A stretch of 32,568 nt of DNA from CAZZKJ01 sp964654695 (GCA_964654695.1 CAZZKJ010000024.1:1-32568), one strand, 5' to 3'. Counted from the stretch's first letter, positions 15,393 through 24,998 are shown. Notes: generated by a model not told the origin, from the sequence alone. Numbers and translations: made by a program.

Positions 15393-18158
15393 TCATACAG
15401 CCCAAACCGTGAGATATTTTTCCACTATAGAAACCACTCCGATAAAATCATTCGGACCGGCCAATCCCACCTGGGCCATATGCGGTTTGCCGCCGCCTCG
15501 AAGAGACAGTTCTGAACTCAAATGTCTGACGATCGCCTGTGCATTCAATTTTGGATCGTTTGATAATTTCTTTGATACAACAACCAGCATAATAGGCTGC
15601 TTGGGAGATTCAAGCAGCAGCAGCCCAACGCCGCTGGTCATCTTATTCCGAAGCTGGTCGCCGGCATTTCTTAAAGCGTTAATATCGTCCGTCTGCATTT
15701 TATACGAAACGAATTCTATCTTATCATTAATGATCTTTTTGTTCGATAATACTTGATCAATATCCGCATTAATCATCTTGGATTCTTTAGAATCCAGTCT
15801 TTTCTTGAGCTTCTCGGTTTCCTCGATAAGATATTTTACCTTCGCTTCCACTTCTTCGGGGGCGGCTTTGAGCATTCGAGCCAGGGAGATGCGAGAATCC
15901 TTTAGACTCCTTATGTATCTTATTGCTTTTATTCCAGTTAGAGCTTCAATCCTGCGGATGCCCGACGCGACCGCAATTTCTTGACGAAGGACAAACAACC
16001 CGATGTCGCCGGTTCGCCGGACGTGCGTTCCCCCGCAAAGCTCTCTGGATACGTCCGGCACCTCAACGACCCTTACGCTGCTGCCGTATTTCTCTCCAAA
16101 AAGCGCCATAACACCGGTTTTAACTGCATCTCGATATGCCATCGTCTGTGCTTCAACTTCTATGTTCCGCTGGATTGCGTTATTTACGAGTTCCTCTACG
16201 CGTACAATTTCTTCATGATGCATTCCCTGAAAATGGCTGAAATCGAAGCGAAGCCTGTCCGGAGTCACCAATGACCCTGATTGAAGCACGTGCTCGCCCA
16301 GTACCTTCCGCAGCGACGCGTGCAAAAGATGAGTCGCGGTATGATTCCCGGCGGTGCGGCTTCGGCTTGCGGCATTTACCGATAGAAGGCATTTCCCCTT
16401 CTTAAAAATTCGGCGCAGTTTTTTTTCATCCGCCGCCGAATCTGCCGGGTCTCCGGTCCACGGCGACAGGTGGACGATCTTTCCGTTTACATGGTAAGTA
16501 TCAATAATCTCGAGAGAAAGATCGCCGCACGATAGTGTCCCCCTGTCGCCCACCTGTCCTCCGCCTTCAGGGTAGAACACTGTTTTGCCGGTTATTATTT
16601 CCAGTCCTAAACCCGCGTTCCGGCCGCCGGAGCCTTTGTCAATTTCAATAATCCTGAAAGCTGCAATTGTAGTTTCTATTTCCAGATCATCGTAGCCGAC
16701 GAACTCCGTACCATTAACTGTCGCAAGTTCGATAAATGCTTCCGCCTCCTTTGCACTGCCTGCCGTATGAAAACTTCCCATACGTGCTTTTATTTTTTGA
16801 GCTTCCATCGCTTCCGAAAAACCGTCACTGTCAACCCTCAGGCCCGATTCTTCGGCCAGCTCGCCGGTGAGTTCGGGAGGAAATCCGTAAGTATCATATA
16901 ACGTGAAAACATCTTTTCCAGATATGCTCACGGCCCCTTTGTCCTTGCACTCGGCAATCAGGCCCCGCATCCTATTCATTCCCTGAGCCAGAGTTGCTAA
17001 AAAACGTTCCTCCTCGGCGGTAACGGCTTTCTTGATAAACTCCTTCCTGTCCGTCAGCTCGGGATAGGCGCCTCCCATGACATTCACTACCGCCTCGGCC
17101 GCACCGGCAAGGAAAGGTCCTTTTATACCGAAGGGATGCATTTTGGTCAGGGATCGGCGAAGAAGCCTCCTCAGTACGTAACCGCGGCCTTCGTTCGAAG
17201 GTATTATTCCCTCAGCCATAGTAAAACAAAGCGCTCTTATGTGATCCGCAGCGACATTGACGGCGGTTGACGCTTTATCATTATCACCCATTTGTCCAAG
17301 TGTCCTGATGATTGCTTCACGAATAGGCATAAACAGGTCGGTATGAAAATTATCCTTTGCTCCCTGCAGAATGAATGCAGCGCGTTCCAGCCCCATTCCA
17401 GTATCTATCCCCGGCTTGGGAAGAGAATCGTACAATCCCCCGGCGGTATAAAAGAACTGCGGAAACACCAGGTTCCAGAATTCTATGTAACGGTCGCAAT
17501 CGCAACCCGGCCCGCAGCCGGGTTCTCCACAGCCCCTGTCGGCGCCCGTGTCGTAGTAGATTTCCGATGACGGACCACATACTCCCGTATCTCCAACGGG
17601 GCCCCAAAAATTATCCTTATTCCCGAGGCGGACTATCCGCTCGGTTGGGAAACCGATGACCTTGCTCCATATTTCCTTGGCTTCATCGTCCTCTTCATAA
17701 ATGGACACCCACAGCCTCTGTTTATCCATCCCCCATACTTCAACAACGAGTTCCCATGCGAACTCTATTGCCTTCTTTTTGAAATAATCGCCGAAACTGA
17801 AATTGCCCAGCATTTCGAAAAAAGTATGATGGCGCAGGGTTCTGCCTACGTTTTCCAAATCACTTTGCTTGCCGCCGGCCCTGAGGCATTTTTGGACTGA
17901 GACGGCAGTGGGAAACGGAGCCGATTCAGGATGAGAATAATAGGTTTTAAATTGAACCATACCTGCGGAAGTAAAAAGCAGAGTAGGATCGTCGGGCACG
18001 AGGGAAGCGGATTCCACTACTTTATGACCGCGGGTGCGGAAAAAATCGATATAGCTGGAGCGAACGTAATCCGAGGAAAAGGCGGAAGAGCCGGCGCCTG
18101 TCGTCAGGCGCTCCTTCTTGCCTCTTAATACGCGGTTAGGATTCTTTTTCTTTTCCAT
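15393..18158 (-). CDS. alaS: Alanyl-tRNA synthetase
   Basis: The 921-residue enzyme has the full AlaRS layout: catalytic domain (SSYIDFFRTRGHKVVESASL, then LLFTSAGMVQFK), editing domain with HTATHLLHASL near residue 608 and CGGTH near 708, and the C-terminal C-Ala domain with its coiled-coil linker and the final GGGKPHMAQVGL segment. The first 25 residues are a basic extension not usual in the family, and no Shine-Dalgarno precedes the ATG; I see no better in-frame start. It lies 16 nt after recX, in the common recA-recX-alaS order. The tRNA-Ala at 28754 is a likely substrate. Confidence 0.97.
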   Translation of the reverse strand: MEKKKNPNRVLRGKKERLTTGAGSSAFSSDYVRSSYIDFFRTRGHKVVESASLVPDDPTLLFTSAGMVQFKTYYSHPESAPFPTAVSVQKCLRAGGKQSDLENVGRTLRHHTFFEMLGNFSFGDYFKKKAIEFAWELVVEVWGMDKQRLWVSIYEEDDEAKEIWSKVIGFPTERIVRLGNKDNFWGPVGDTGVCGPSSEIYYDTGADRGCGEPGCGPGCDCDRYIEFWNLVFPQFFYTAGGLYDSLPKPGIDTGMGLERAAFILQGAKDNFHTDLFMPIREAIIRTLGQMGDNDKASTAVNVAADHIRALCFTMAEGIIPSNEGRGYVLRRLLRRSLTKMHPFGIKGPFLAGAAEAVVNVMGGAYPELTDRKEFIKKAVTAEEERFLATLAQGMNRMRGLIAECKDKGAVSISGKDVFTLYDTYGFPPELTGELAEESGLRVDSDGFSEAMEAQKIKARMGSFHTAGSAKEAEAFIELATVNGTEFVGYDDLEIETTIAAFRIIEIDKGSGGRNAGLGLEIITGKTVFYPEGGGQVGDRGTLSCGDLSLEIIDTYHVNGKIVHLSPWTGDPADSAADEKKLRRIFKKGKCLLSVNAASRSRTAGNHTATHLLHASLRKVLGEHVLQSGSLVTPDRLRFDFSHFQGMHHEEIVRVEELVNNAIQRNIEVEAQTMAYRDAVKTGVMALFGEKYGSSVRVVEVPDVSRELCGGTHVRRTGDIGLFVLRQEIAVASGIRRIEALTGIKAIRYIRSLKDSRISLARMLKAAPEEVEAKVKYLIEETEKLKKRLDSKESKMINADIDQVLSNKKIINDKIEFVSYKMQTDDINALRNAGDQLRNKMTSGVGLLLLESPKQPIMLVVVSKKLSNDPKLNAQAIVRHLSSELSLRGGGKPHMAQVGLAGPNDFIGVVSIVEKYLTVWAV

Positions 18159-18174
18159 TGCGGATCAAACAAAC

Positions 18175-18834
18175 CTATTGCCCATGGGGTTGATCATCAT
18201 CAACGCCGGTCGGGGACTCGATATCTCCCAGCAGCTCAAAAGTAATTTCATTAATAATATCAAAGTCAAATCCACGGCGCTTCAAGCTGTTGCTCACGCG
18301 TTTGATGAGATTTTGATTCAGCCTGGCGGAACCGAGCTTTTTTTTTGCCGCCGCCCACGCCATTTCCCTCTGCAGGGAAGAATCGAATTTTTCTTCGAGA
18401 ACACTTTTTATTATCGTTCCATTCACTCCCAGCCGTTTGAGCTCGTATCCAATCCTGTGCGGACCCAGGCCTTTCAGCTCTGATTTCGCCCTCGCGTAAT
18501 CGACCGCAAATTTTTGGTCATTTACGAATCCACATTCAACCATCTCAGCCAGTATACCTTCGATAACTCCGGAATTAATCTCCATTTTATCGAGCGCTTC
18601 TTCCATCTCTTTTCTCGTTCGTGGACGAATAGATAAGAGTCTGAGAAGCTTTTCTTTGCCGCGGTGAAACTGATCGATCCTGGAGAGCCGGTTGATATCT
18701 TCGCCGGAAAGCTCTGCGCCCGCAGGAAACGCGGATGCTTCGGACTCTGGTATTGTAAAAAACCGCCCCCCGGACAGCTTGATCCAAACCCTATTCCGAG
18801 GGCGCAGTTTGCTTTCGACTATGCTTTCCGTCAT
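18175..18834 (-). CDS. recX: RecX regulatory protein
   Basis: RecX modulates RecA filament growth. The 219-residue protein has the typical helical repeats: LLRLLSIRPRTRKEMEEALD, then VECGFVNDQKFAVDYARAKS, GPHRIGYELKRLGVNG, and the final LKRRGFDFDIINEITFEL. The ATG follows the recA TAA directly (TAAATG), so translation is coupled. The N-terminal 60 residues are a family-typical divergent extension. Confidence 0.93.
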   Translation of the reverse strand: MTESIVESKLRPRNRVWIKLSGGRFFTIPESEASAFPAGAELSGEDINRLSRIDQFHRGKEKLLRLLSIRPRTRKEMEEALDKMEINSGVIEGILAEMVECGFVNDQKFAVDYARAKSELKGLGPHRIGYELKRLGVNGTIIKSVLEEKFDSSLQREMAWAAAKKKLGSARLNQNLIKRVSNSLKRRGFDFDIINEITFELLGDIESPTGVDDDQPHGQ

Positions 18835-19965
18835 TTACTTCTTTTCCGCACCGGCATTTAGCGAACGGCCCCTGAAACCCGAAGATTTGCGGGTTTGCGG
18901 TTTGGGAGCAGCAGAAACCGGTTCAGGCTTGCCCGAAACACTCGTGCTTTTCTGCGGAGTTTTCAAGCCCAGGTGAGCGCGAATCTTGATCGTTATTTCA
19001 TCCCTTGTTTTTGGATTGTTCTTCAAGAACATCCGCGCGCTTTCCTTGCCCTGCCCCAGCTTTACGTCATCGTATGAATACCAGGTGCCGCTTTTCTTGA
19101 TAATGTCAATGTTGGCGCCTAGATCTATCACATTGCCTTCAAAGCTTATACCCTCACCATAAAGAATATCGAACTCGGCGGTTTTGAAAGGCGGAGCTAC
19201 TTTGTTCTTCACAACTTTAACCTTGGTGCGGTTGCCGGAAATGGTATCGCCGTCTTTAATGGCTCCTATTCTCCTGATATCCATCCTGACAGAGGAATAA
19301 AACTTGAGAGCATTGCCCCCCGATGTTGTTTCGGGATTGCCAAAAAGCACCCCTATTTTCATCCTGATCTGGTTGGTGAAAACCAGGCTGGTCTTGGTTT
19401 TGGACACAACTCCGGTAAGCTTGCGAAGCGCCTGCGACATCAATCGGGCCTGGAGCCCTACGTGTGTATCGCCCATCTCGCCGCTTATTTCCGCGGCCGG
19501 CACGAGTGCGGCCACAGAATCCACAACCACGATATCCAGAGCACCGCTTCGAACCAGAACTTCGGCAATCTCAAGCGCCTGCTCGCCCGTATCGGGCTGC
19601 GAAATGAGCAGGTTTTCGACATCGACTCCGATCTTCTTTGCATAAGTGATATCCAGCGCGTGTTCTGCATCTATAAACGCAGCGAGACCGCCCGTTTTTT
19701 GGGCATTGGCTATGATGCTCGAAGTCAGCGTGGTTTTGCCCGAACCTTCAGGCCCGAAGACTTCGGTAATACGTCCCCTGGGCACTCCTCCCACCCCCAG
19801 CGCGGCATCAAGAGTCAGGCTTCCCGTTGGAATTACCTCCACGGGCACAATGGCATTTTCCTCTCCCAGGCGCATTATAGACCCCTGGCCGAATTGTTTC
19901 TCGATCTGGGCGACGGCCAAATCGAGGGCTTTGATTTTGCCCTGGTTTTCGGTTTTCCCTGTCAT
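18835..19965 (-). CDS. recA: Recombinase RecA
   Basis: RecA drives strand exchange and LexA cleavage. Walker A GPEGSGKTT is at residues 71-79, and the NQIRMKIGVLFGNPETTSGG loop 2 region and the VKVVKNKVAPPF segment are intact. The frame is open to 20052, but the extra 29 residues are unlike RecA; AGGGGA seven bases before the ATG at 19965 and the family start give 376 residues. The C-terminus is basic (FRGRSLNAGAEKK) rather than acidic as in E. coli. I see no SOS-type operator in the 133-nt gap upstream. It lies in a pgpA-cinA-thpR-recA-recX-alaS order known from many bacteria. Confidence 0.98.
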   Translation of the reverse strand: MTGKTENQGKIKALDLAVAQIEKQFGQGSIMRLGEENAIVPVEVIPTGSLTLDAALGVGGVPRGRITEVFGPEGSGKTTLTSSIIANAQKTGGLAAFIDAEHALDITYAKKIGVDVENLLISQPDTGEQALEIAEVLVRSGALDIVVVDSVAALVPAAEISGEMGDTHVGLQARLMSQALRKLTGVVSKTKTSLVFTNQIRMKIGVLFGNPETTSGGNALKFYSSVRMDIRRIGAIKDGDTISGNRTKVKVVKNKVAPPFKTAEFDILYGEGISFEGNVIDLGANIDIIKKSGTWYSYDDVKLGQGKESARMFLKNNPKTRDEITIKIRAHLGLKTPQKSTSVSGKPEPVSAAPKPQTRKSSGFRGRSLNAGAEKK

Positions 19966-20098
19966 AGATTCTTCCCCTTTCATTGAGAAATCCCAGCTTA
20001 CGGCCGGGCCGCTACCCACCCATCGTCCCCCATCTCCTCCCGAGCAGCCCATCCAGGGGAGAAAGCACGATCAGACGTGAATTGAATGTATATTAGCA

Positions 20099-20677
20099 TT
20101 AAACCCTGCGCAGCACAATCTCTTTAACTCTGTTATATTCAGCGCCGCTCCTCTTCAATTCGCTCCGCATAAGATGGGCGGCACGGACTATTTGGCGTGC
20201 GTTTTCAAGATCCGGAATCTGCTTGAGGGCGGCCGACAGGGACCGGTCGATGGAATGCTTGACCCTGGCAACCGTCACATGGGGATTGAAAGTCCTATTA
20301 TCCGTTGGTATTCCGAGCTCGGCGGCAAAGACGCGGTTTAACTTGCCGGCAAGCTCTTCAAGCTCGACGGCGCCGGCGGCGGCCTTGTAGAAAAGGACAC
20401 GGGGCCTGCGCATATCCGGAAAAGCTCCGAAAGATGACAGTTCCAAATCAAAAGCCGGAAATTCGGAACACACCGCTGATGCAGCCCGAACCAGGCCTTC
20501 GAGATGACCCCGGTCGATTTCACCCAGGAACCTGAGCGTAATATGGAGATTCTCGCGCTTTACCCATCGCCATAGGATTTTCACGCGCGGGAAAAGGGAT
20601 ATGCCCCGGGCCACGACATCTTTGACTTCATCGGTCAGTTCAACGGCAAGAAAAACTCTCATATGGGCAGGAATCAC
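20099..20677 (-). CDS. thpR: RNA 2',3'-cyclic phosphodiesterase (2H family, LigT/ThpR)
   Basis: The two catalytic HxTx motifs of the 2H phosphoesterase fold are present: HITLRFLG at residues 45-52 and HVTVARV at 133-139. The family opens 2',3'-cyclic phosphates on RNA and shows reversible 2'-5' RNA ligase activity in vitro. At 192 residues the length is normal. The GTG at 20677 overlaps the cinA stop by 4 nt, which suggests translational coupling; the alternative ATG at 20662 fits the usual family start but lacks a Shine-Dalgarno. Confidence 0.93.
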   Translation of the reverse strand: MIPAHMRVFLAVELTDEVKDVVARGISLFPRVKILWRWVKRENLHITLRFLGEIDRGHLEGLVRAASAVCSEFPAFDLELSSFGAFPDMRRPRVLFYKAAAGAVELEELAGKLNRVFAAELGIPTDNRTFNPHVTVARVKHSIDRSLSAALKQIPDLENARQIVRAAHLMRSELKRSGAEYNRVKEIVLRRV

Positions 20678-21921
20678 GGCTCTTCTTCAATCTTTTCCAG
20701 GAGCAGCAAAAACACCGCCTGGGTTACTTTGCGTCTTACATCCTCTCTGTTTCCAATAAACCTCTTTTTCATAATCCTGCTTCCTCCATCCCATGACAGT
20801 CCGTAGTAGCATAGTCCGACAGGCTTTTTATCCGTACCTCCATGCGGGCCGGCTATGCCGGTGGTTGCTATCGCGATCGCCGCTCCCGTCTTTGACCTGG
20901 CGCCTTCGGCCATCTCCCTGCATGTTTCTTCGCTTACGGCGCCGTATTTTGCCAGGGTCGATTTTTTAACTCCCAGCAAATCCTCCTTGGCGAGGTTGCC
21001 GTAGGCAGTTATGCCGGCCAGAAAAAAACCGCTGCTCCCCGGTATATCCGTCAGTTTTTTCCCCAAGCCGCCGCCGGTTAGCGATTCTGCCAACGCGAGG
21101 GTTATTTTTTTCTCCATGAGTTTTTCACCTATAACCTGCGTAATGGATGATTTGTCTCTTCCCAGGTATTTCGCCCCCAGCATTTTTCGAAACGCGTCCT
21201 CTAGGGCACCGGCTTCGAATTCATAGTCAACGAAGTTTTCCCCCCGGCGGGAAACGGTTGCAATAATATCCACCTCGCCGAGGGATGGAAGGGATGAGAA
21301 TTCGAAACACTTCCATTTGGAAAGCAGCGGCGCGATTTTCGCCGCAAGGACCGATTCGCCTATGCCGGCGATCTTGTACGAAGCGCTGAATACATTTCTT
21401 CCGGGGAAATGACGATGCAGCCTGGGAATCACGAAGTCCTCAACCATGGGTCGAAGCTCGCCCGGAGGGCCGGGCAGGACGAAAATATGGCAGGCATTGT
21501 GTCTTACATAAAAACCCGGTGCGGTACCGCGGTCGTTGACTATAAGTTCGGCGCCTTCGGGGAGAAACGCCTGTTTTTCATTCAGAGATGAAATCCGATA
21601 ACCTCTTCTTTCGAAAAACTCTTTTATCCGGACCGCGGCGTCTTTATTCCTGACAAGTTTCCTGCCGAGACCGCCGGCCACACCGTCTCTTGTCCGGTCG
21701 TCATCCGTAGGACCAAGGCCGCCGCATATTATGAGAATCCCGGATTCAGCCGAGGTGCGCCCTACCATTTCGCTGATTCCACTTTGATCATCGCCGATAA
21801 CCGAGCATCTCTTAATTGTTATGCCGGCAATTTTGAGGCTTTGGGCCAGAAAAACGAGGTGCTTGTCATCCCGATCTCCCCTTAGAAGTTCATCACCTAT
21901 CAGGATTATTTCCGCCTGCAT
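20674..21921 (-). CDS. cinA: CinA family protein: MoCF-like domain plus nicotinamide-nucleotide amidase domain
   Basis: The N-terminal COG1058/MoCF domain (AEIILIGDELLRGDRDDKHL and the CGGLGPTDDDRTRDGVAGGL loop) is joined to a C-terminal PncC-type domain with LALAESLTGGGLGKKLTD and GIAGPHGGTDKKPVG. PncC domains deamidate NMN in pyridine nucleotide salvage. The frame opens at 21942, but the ATG at 21921 gives the usual start (MQAEIILIGDELL) with GGTG nine bases upstream; 415 residues is normal. It precedes thpR and recA, as in many bacteria. Confidence 0.94.
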   Translation of the reverse strand: MQAEIILIGDELLRGDRDDKHLVFLAQSLKIAGITIKRCSVIGDDQSGISEMVGRTSAESGILIICGGLGPTDDDRTRDGVAGGLGRKLVRNKDAAVRIKEFFERRGYRISSLNEKQAFLPEGAELIVNDRGTAPGFYVRHNACHIFVLPGPPGELRPMVEDFVIPRLHRHFPGRNVFSASYKIAGIGESVLAAKIAPLLSKWKCFEFSSLPSLGEVDIIATVSRRGENFVDYEFEAGALEDAFRKMLGAKYLGRDKSSITQVIGEKLMEKKITLALAESLTGGGLGKKLTDIPGSSGFFLAGITAYGNLAKEDLLGVKKSTLAKYGAVSEETCREMAEGARSKTGAAIAIATTGIAGPHGGTDKKPVGLCYYGLSWDGGSRIMKKRFIGNREDVRRKVTQAVFLLLLEKIEEEP

Positions 21922-21949
21922 TTTATTGTTCACCGTTTCCATTCAAAGT

Positions 21950-22456
21950 TTAAGGCCATCCGAAATCACCGAATATTGGAAAAATAACGGATAATATAAC
22001 AAGCACAAGCCGTGCATACAAACCGGCAATGAGATCATCCGCAACCACACCCAGGCCGCCGGGCAATTTTTGAGATATCCCGGCAGGAAAGGGCTTCAAA
22101 ACATCGAATATTCTGAATAGAAAATAAGCTGCAAGGGCTCCCGCAAATCCTGTAGCCGCTCCTACCAGGATCATTTGCATGCCAGCTATTTCATCTATGA
22201 CTATGCAACGCGCATCATGCCCAAAAAGGACTTCCATTCGAGCTGCTGTAGGGATTGATAAAACCAGAGTGATTATGAACACATGGAGACCGGCAAGAAC
22301 CCTGCCCCCGGGAATCAATATATAGATTACAAGAAAAATGAAACTTGCGAACGTAGCCGGAGCCACGGGGAAAAACCCGGTATAACCGAAACTCCCTATG
22401 AAAGTGACAATTCTATTCATTAATTCCCGGGAACTGAGTGCATTTAAGGGGTTCAT
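21950..22456 (-). CDS. pgpA: Phosphatidylglycerophosphatase A
   Basis: PgpA removes the phosphate from phosphatidylglycerophosphate in phospholipid synthesis. The 168-residue membrane protein has the GYTGFFPVAPATFASFIF start region, the VIDEIAGMQMILVG motif and the FRIFDVLKPFPAG...GVVADDLIAGLYARL end, all characteristic. About three or four hydrophobic helices are present. The first ATG is used; an internal ATG 12 codons later (before NRIVTFIGSFG) is also possible. The gap to cinA is 28 nt. Confidence 0.95.
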   Translation of the reverse strand: MNPLNALSSRELMNRIVTFIGSFGYTGFFPVAPATFASFIFLVIYILIPGGRVLAGLHVFIITLVLSIPTAARMEVLFGHDARCIVIDEIAGMQMILVGAATGFAGALAAYFLFRIFDVLKPFPAGISQKLPGGLGVVADDLIAGLYARLVLVILSVIFPIFGDFGWP

Positions 22457-22524
22457 TTCACCGCAACAAGTTATCTCATCCCGGCCCTTCGGGCAACTCC
22501 ATTATGATGAATGCGCCGGAGGCC

Positions 22525-24189
22525 TTAATGGATAAACTCATAATCGACCCGCTTAATGCCGACCAGGGCCATCTCTCTTCCTTGAAACCGTTCGATCACC
22601 GGCTTGGCGAATGAGGAGTACAATATCGATTGTTCTTCGGGAAGTTCGCTCAGCTGCCGGTCATATTTTTCGATAGCGACATACGCGGTTTCCATAAACA
22701 TCAAACGAGGCGCTATTATATCGGGTTTATGCTCCAGGAAATAAAATATAGGAACTCTTTTATCGTGACCAGCGGCGGTTTTCAATCTTGGAACCTTGTT
22801 ATGGGATACCTCAGCGCTTATCAGGCCGTATCTGTCATAAATCTGTAAATGCGAATAATATCCTACTGCGCCTATTGCCCCTAGAACGGCGGATTCATTC
22901 GGAGTTGTCATCCATGCCAAAACCTTTCCGCAAAGCGTCCACAGTTCGTTCTTGTATTTCTCGGCTTCCCAGGCTTTTCTTTCTGTAACATAACCCTGCG
23001 GGCCCCATCGGAAATTAACAGCCTTTCTCAATGACAGCGGCGCGGCATGATAATCAAATGCAGGAAGCAGGTTTAAGACTACTGCGCCGACAGTCAACAC
23101 CAGCAGTATGAATACATGCGCCGTGCGGCGCTCGAACCGCTTGAAAGCGCCTGAGAGCATCCGGACCAGCTCTTCCCGGCTGGGACAAAGCGCACCAGCG
23201 AGCACCAGGCTCAGAAGAGCCGCCATGGGAACAAAGAACCGCGCCATGCACATATAATCCCCCCCCATAGCAATATTCAAAAGTATCATTAAACCTGCGA
23301 GCGCCGCAGGAGGAAACACGTCCTCATTCTTGATACGGTTGAACATGGCTGCAAGCGCTGCGATAATGATAATAGAAGCTCCAGAAAAAGTGAGAAAAAA
23401 ATGTAAAACATAGAACAGACCCCGCTGCAGTTGTGACATCTGCATACCTACTTTTACATAGAAAGTATTGGGGAACGCATAGTGGAAATAGATCAGTCGG
23501 AAAACAGTAACTGCAGCTAAACCGGATGCTAATATCAGAAAATATCCCAAAAATGTTTTGCGTTCACATAATTTCCTTTTCGTTTTACGGAAATAAACTC
23601 CAACAATTACTGGAACAGCAGCGGCATAGATCACTCCTTCAGGCCGTATAAGTATGAGGATCAGTCCCAAAACGGCTGCTCTGGAAAACATGAATCTTCC
23701 TTGTGGCGTCAAGAAAGTCACTAATAGAGCGAAAATGCACAGCGAAAACGGCAGAGTCTCCATTCCGCTGGTCGACCAGATAAAAAATGGGGGGAATAAT
23801 CCCAGCGAGAGCGCACCGATAAATGACTTCATCCGGTCAAGGCGCATTACCCTTCCGGCCGCGAAGTATACCAACCCTAAGAGAGCCAAACCGCTGGTGA
23901 TGGAGATCGCGCGGGATGCAAGCTCGGGTTCGATTCGAATTATCTTCAACAGCGCAATAACCAGGACCCAAAGGGGACTGCTGAACCCTTCTATCGGCGG
24001 ATTTTCATGCAGATTATACCTGAAACCATAACCGTTTACAAGATTCTCGGAATATCTGAAGCTGATAAACGAATCGTCGGAGAGAAAATTGAAATGAAAA
24101 ACCAAATACAGAAATGGGACGGCTGCAGAGAGAATCAGCAATCCATCCAAGTATGTAAAGGAATCTATAGTATTTCGCTGATCCGGCAC
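22525..24189 (-). CDS. GT-C type membrane glycosyltransferase (arabinofuranosyltransferase AftB-like)
   Basis: A 554-residue integral membrane protein with about ten hydrophobic segments up to residue 390, then a soluble C-terminal domain. The first periplasmic loop carries the GT-C signature LSDDSFISFRYSENLVNGYG followed by PPIEGFSSPLWVLV; the D-D pair and the EGFSSPLW motif resemble the AftB-like/polyprenyl-phosphate-sugar transferase group. Such enzymes move a sugar from a polyprenyl-phosphate donor to a glycan or protein. A DPPR-synthase-like gene in the same run could supply the donor (inference). The start is GTG at 24189 with GGAG 13 bases upstream, rather far. It follows the extended -10 promoter at 24278-24306. 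Confidence 0.8.
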   Translation of the reverse strand: MPDQRNTIDSFTYLDGLLILSAAVPFLYLVFHFNFLSDDSFISFRYSENLVNGYGFRYNLHENPPIEGFSSPLWVLVIALLKIIRIEPELASRAISITSGLALLGLVYFAAGRVMRLDRMKSFIGALSLGLFPPFFIWSTSGMETLPFSLCIFALLVTFLTPQGRFMFSRAAVLGLILILIRPEGVIYAAAVPVIVGVYFRKTKRKLCERKTFLGYFLILASGLAAVTVFRLIYFHYAFPNTFYVKVGMQMSQLQRGLFYVLHFFLTFSGASIIIIAALAAMFNRIKNEDVFPPAALAGLMILLNIAMGGDYMCMARFFVPMAALLSLVLAGALCPSREELVRMLSGAFKRFERRTAHVFILLVLTVGAVVLNLLPAFDYHAAPLSLRKAVNFRWGPQGYVTERKAWEAEKYKNELWTLCGKVLAWMTTPNESAVLGAIGAVGYYSHLQIYDRYGLISAEVSHNKVPRLKTAAGHDKRVPIFYFLEHKPDIIAPRLMFMETAYVAIEKYDRQLSELPEEQSILYSSFAKPVIERFQGREMALVGIKRVDYEFIH

Positions 24190-24277
24190 AACAAATTCAA
24201 GGCTCCATCTTAACAGGCAGCACCCGCTGGGTGATAATGATCAAAATCATGTCCTCGAGTAGATATTCGGTCGGAGG

Positions 24278-24306
24278 ATTATACCATGAACAGGCTTTTG
24301 CAACAA
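24278..24306 (-). promoter_or_regulatory. Extended -10 promoter before the GT-C/pgpA/cinA/recA run
   Basis: On the minus strand TTGTTG (24301-24306) is followed after 17 bp by TATAAT (24278-24283), preceded by TGG, which makes a perfect TGnTATAAT extended -10. Predicted start is near 24271, with an 82-nt leader to the GTG at 24189 that contains a CACCC-AGC-GGGTG hairpin. It lies in the 207-nt gap after mglA; the rest of that gap shows nothing I can identify and no clear terminator for mglA. Confidence 0.8.
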
Positions 24307-24396
24307 ATATTTTCGAGCATTGGAAAGCAGTTTCGTGTTGATACCCTCGTACCGGATAAGCAGAAATCGGCAAAGCTCTGAGCATAAATGAGGGAA

Positions 24397-24981
24397 TCAG
24401 TTCTCGGAGAGCTTCTTGAGGACGAGTTTGGCTACGGTTTTTAGCGTATCAAATACTCCGATACCCTTGATGGCGATTGCGTTGAAGCTGGGGCAACCAT
24501 CCGGGTTCAGCTCTTGTTCAAGATCATCGACACTTATCACATCCGGCATGTCGCGTTTATTATACTGCAGAACAAATGGAATTTCATCCACTTTGAGTTT
24601 GTATTCTTCGAGATTCTCATGAAGATTATACAAGCTTTCAATATTAGCATCATAACGCGTGGTTTGAGAGTCAGCCACATATACAAGTCCGTCCACACCC
24701 CTTAATATGAGCTTCCTGCTGGCATCGTAATAAACCTGCCCTGGAACGGTATAGAGATGAAAGCGCGTTTTGAACCCTTTGACGGTGCCCAGTTCCAGCG
24801 GCAAAAAGTCGAAAAACAAAGTCCTGTCCATCTCGGTAGCAAGCGTTATGAGCTTGCCCTTGGTTTCAGGAGCCACCTTGTCGTAGACGTACTGAATATT
24901 GGTAGTCTTGCCACAAAGCCCGGGACCGTAATAAACGATCTTGCAGTTAATTTCACGGGATGAATAATTTATAAGGGACAT
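24397..24981 (-). CDS. mglA: MglA-type small Ras-like GTPase
   Basis: MglA is the polarity/gliding GTPase of bacteria. At 194 residues it has normal length: P-loop GPGLCGKT at residues 19-26, the TVPGQ segment at 78-82 (where Ras has DxxGQ), and NKRD at 141-144. AGGA precedes the ATG by seven bases. The cognate mglB lies 17 nt upstream in the same operon, so the pair forms a GTPase and its activating partner. What it controls here (motility, pili or cell polarity) is not shown by the neighbours, which are dnaX, ybaB and recR. Confidence 0.95.
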   Translation of the reverse strand: MSLINYSSREINCKIVYYGPGLCGKTTNIQYVYDKVAPETKGKLITLATEMDRTLFFDFLPLELGTVKGFKTRFHLYTVPGQVYYDASRKLILRGVDGLVYVADSQTTRYDANIESLYNLHENLEEYKLKVDEIPFVLQYNKRDMPDVISVDDLEQELNPDGCPSFNAIAIKGIGVFDTLKTVAKLVLKKLSEN

Positions 24982-24998
24982 GTGAGATTCCTAGCCTC

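Noticed and set aside
19966..20052. 29-residue N-terminal extension of RecA
   Set aside because: The extra residues are Gly/Ser/Trp-rich and unlike RecA, and a good Shine-Dalgarno supports the ATG at 19965.
19966..20098. SOS (LexA) operator upstream of recA
   Set aside because: I read the 133-nt gap on both strands and saw neither a CTGT-N8-ACAG nor a GAAC-N4-GTTC dyad; an unfamiliar LexA motif cannot be excluded.
24197..24385. Small minus-strand ORF of 62 codons between mglA and the GT-C gene
   Set aside because: It has no Shine-Dalgarno, spans the predicted promoter at 24278-24306, and shows no recognisable motif.
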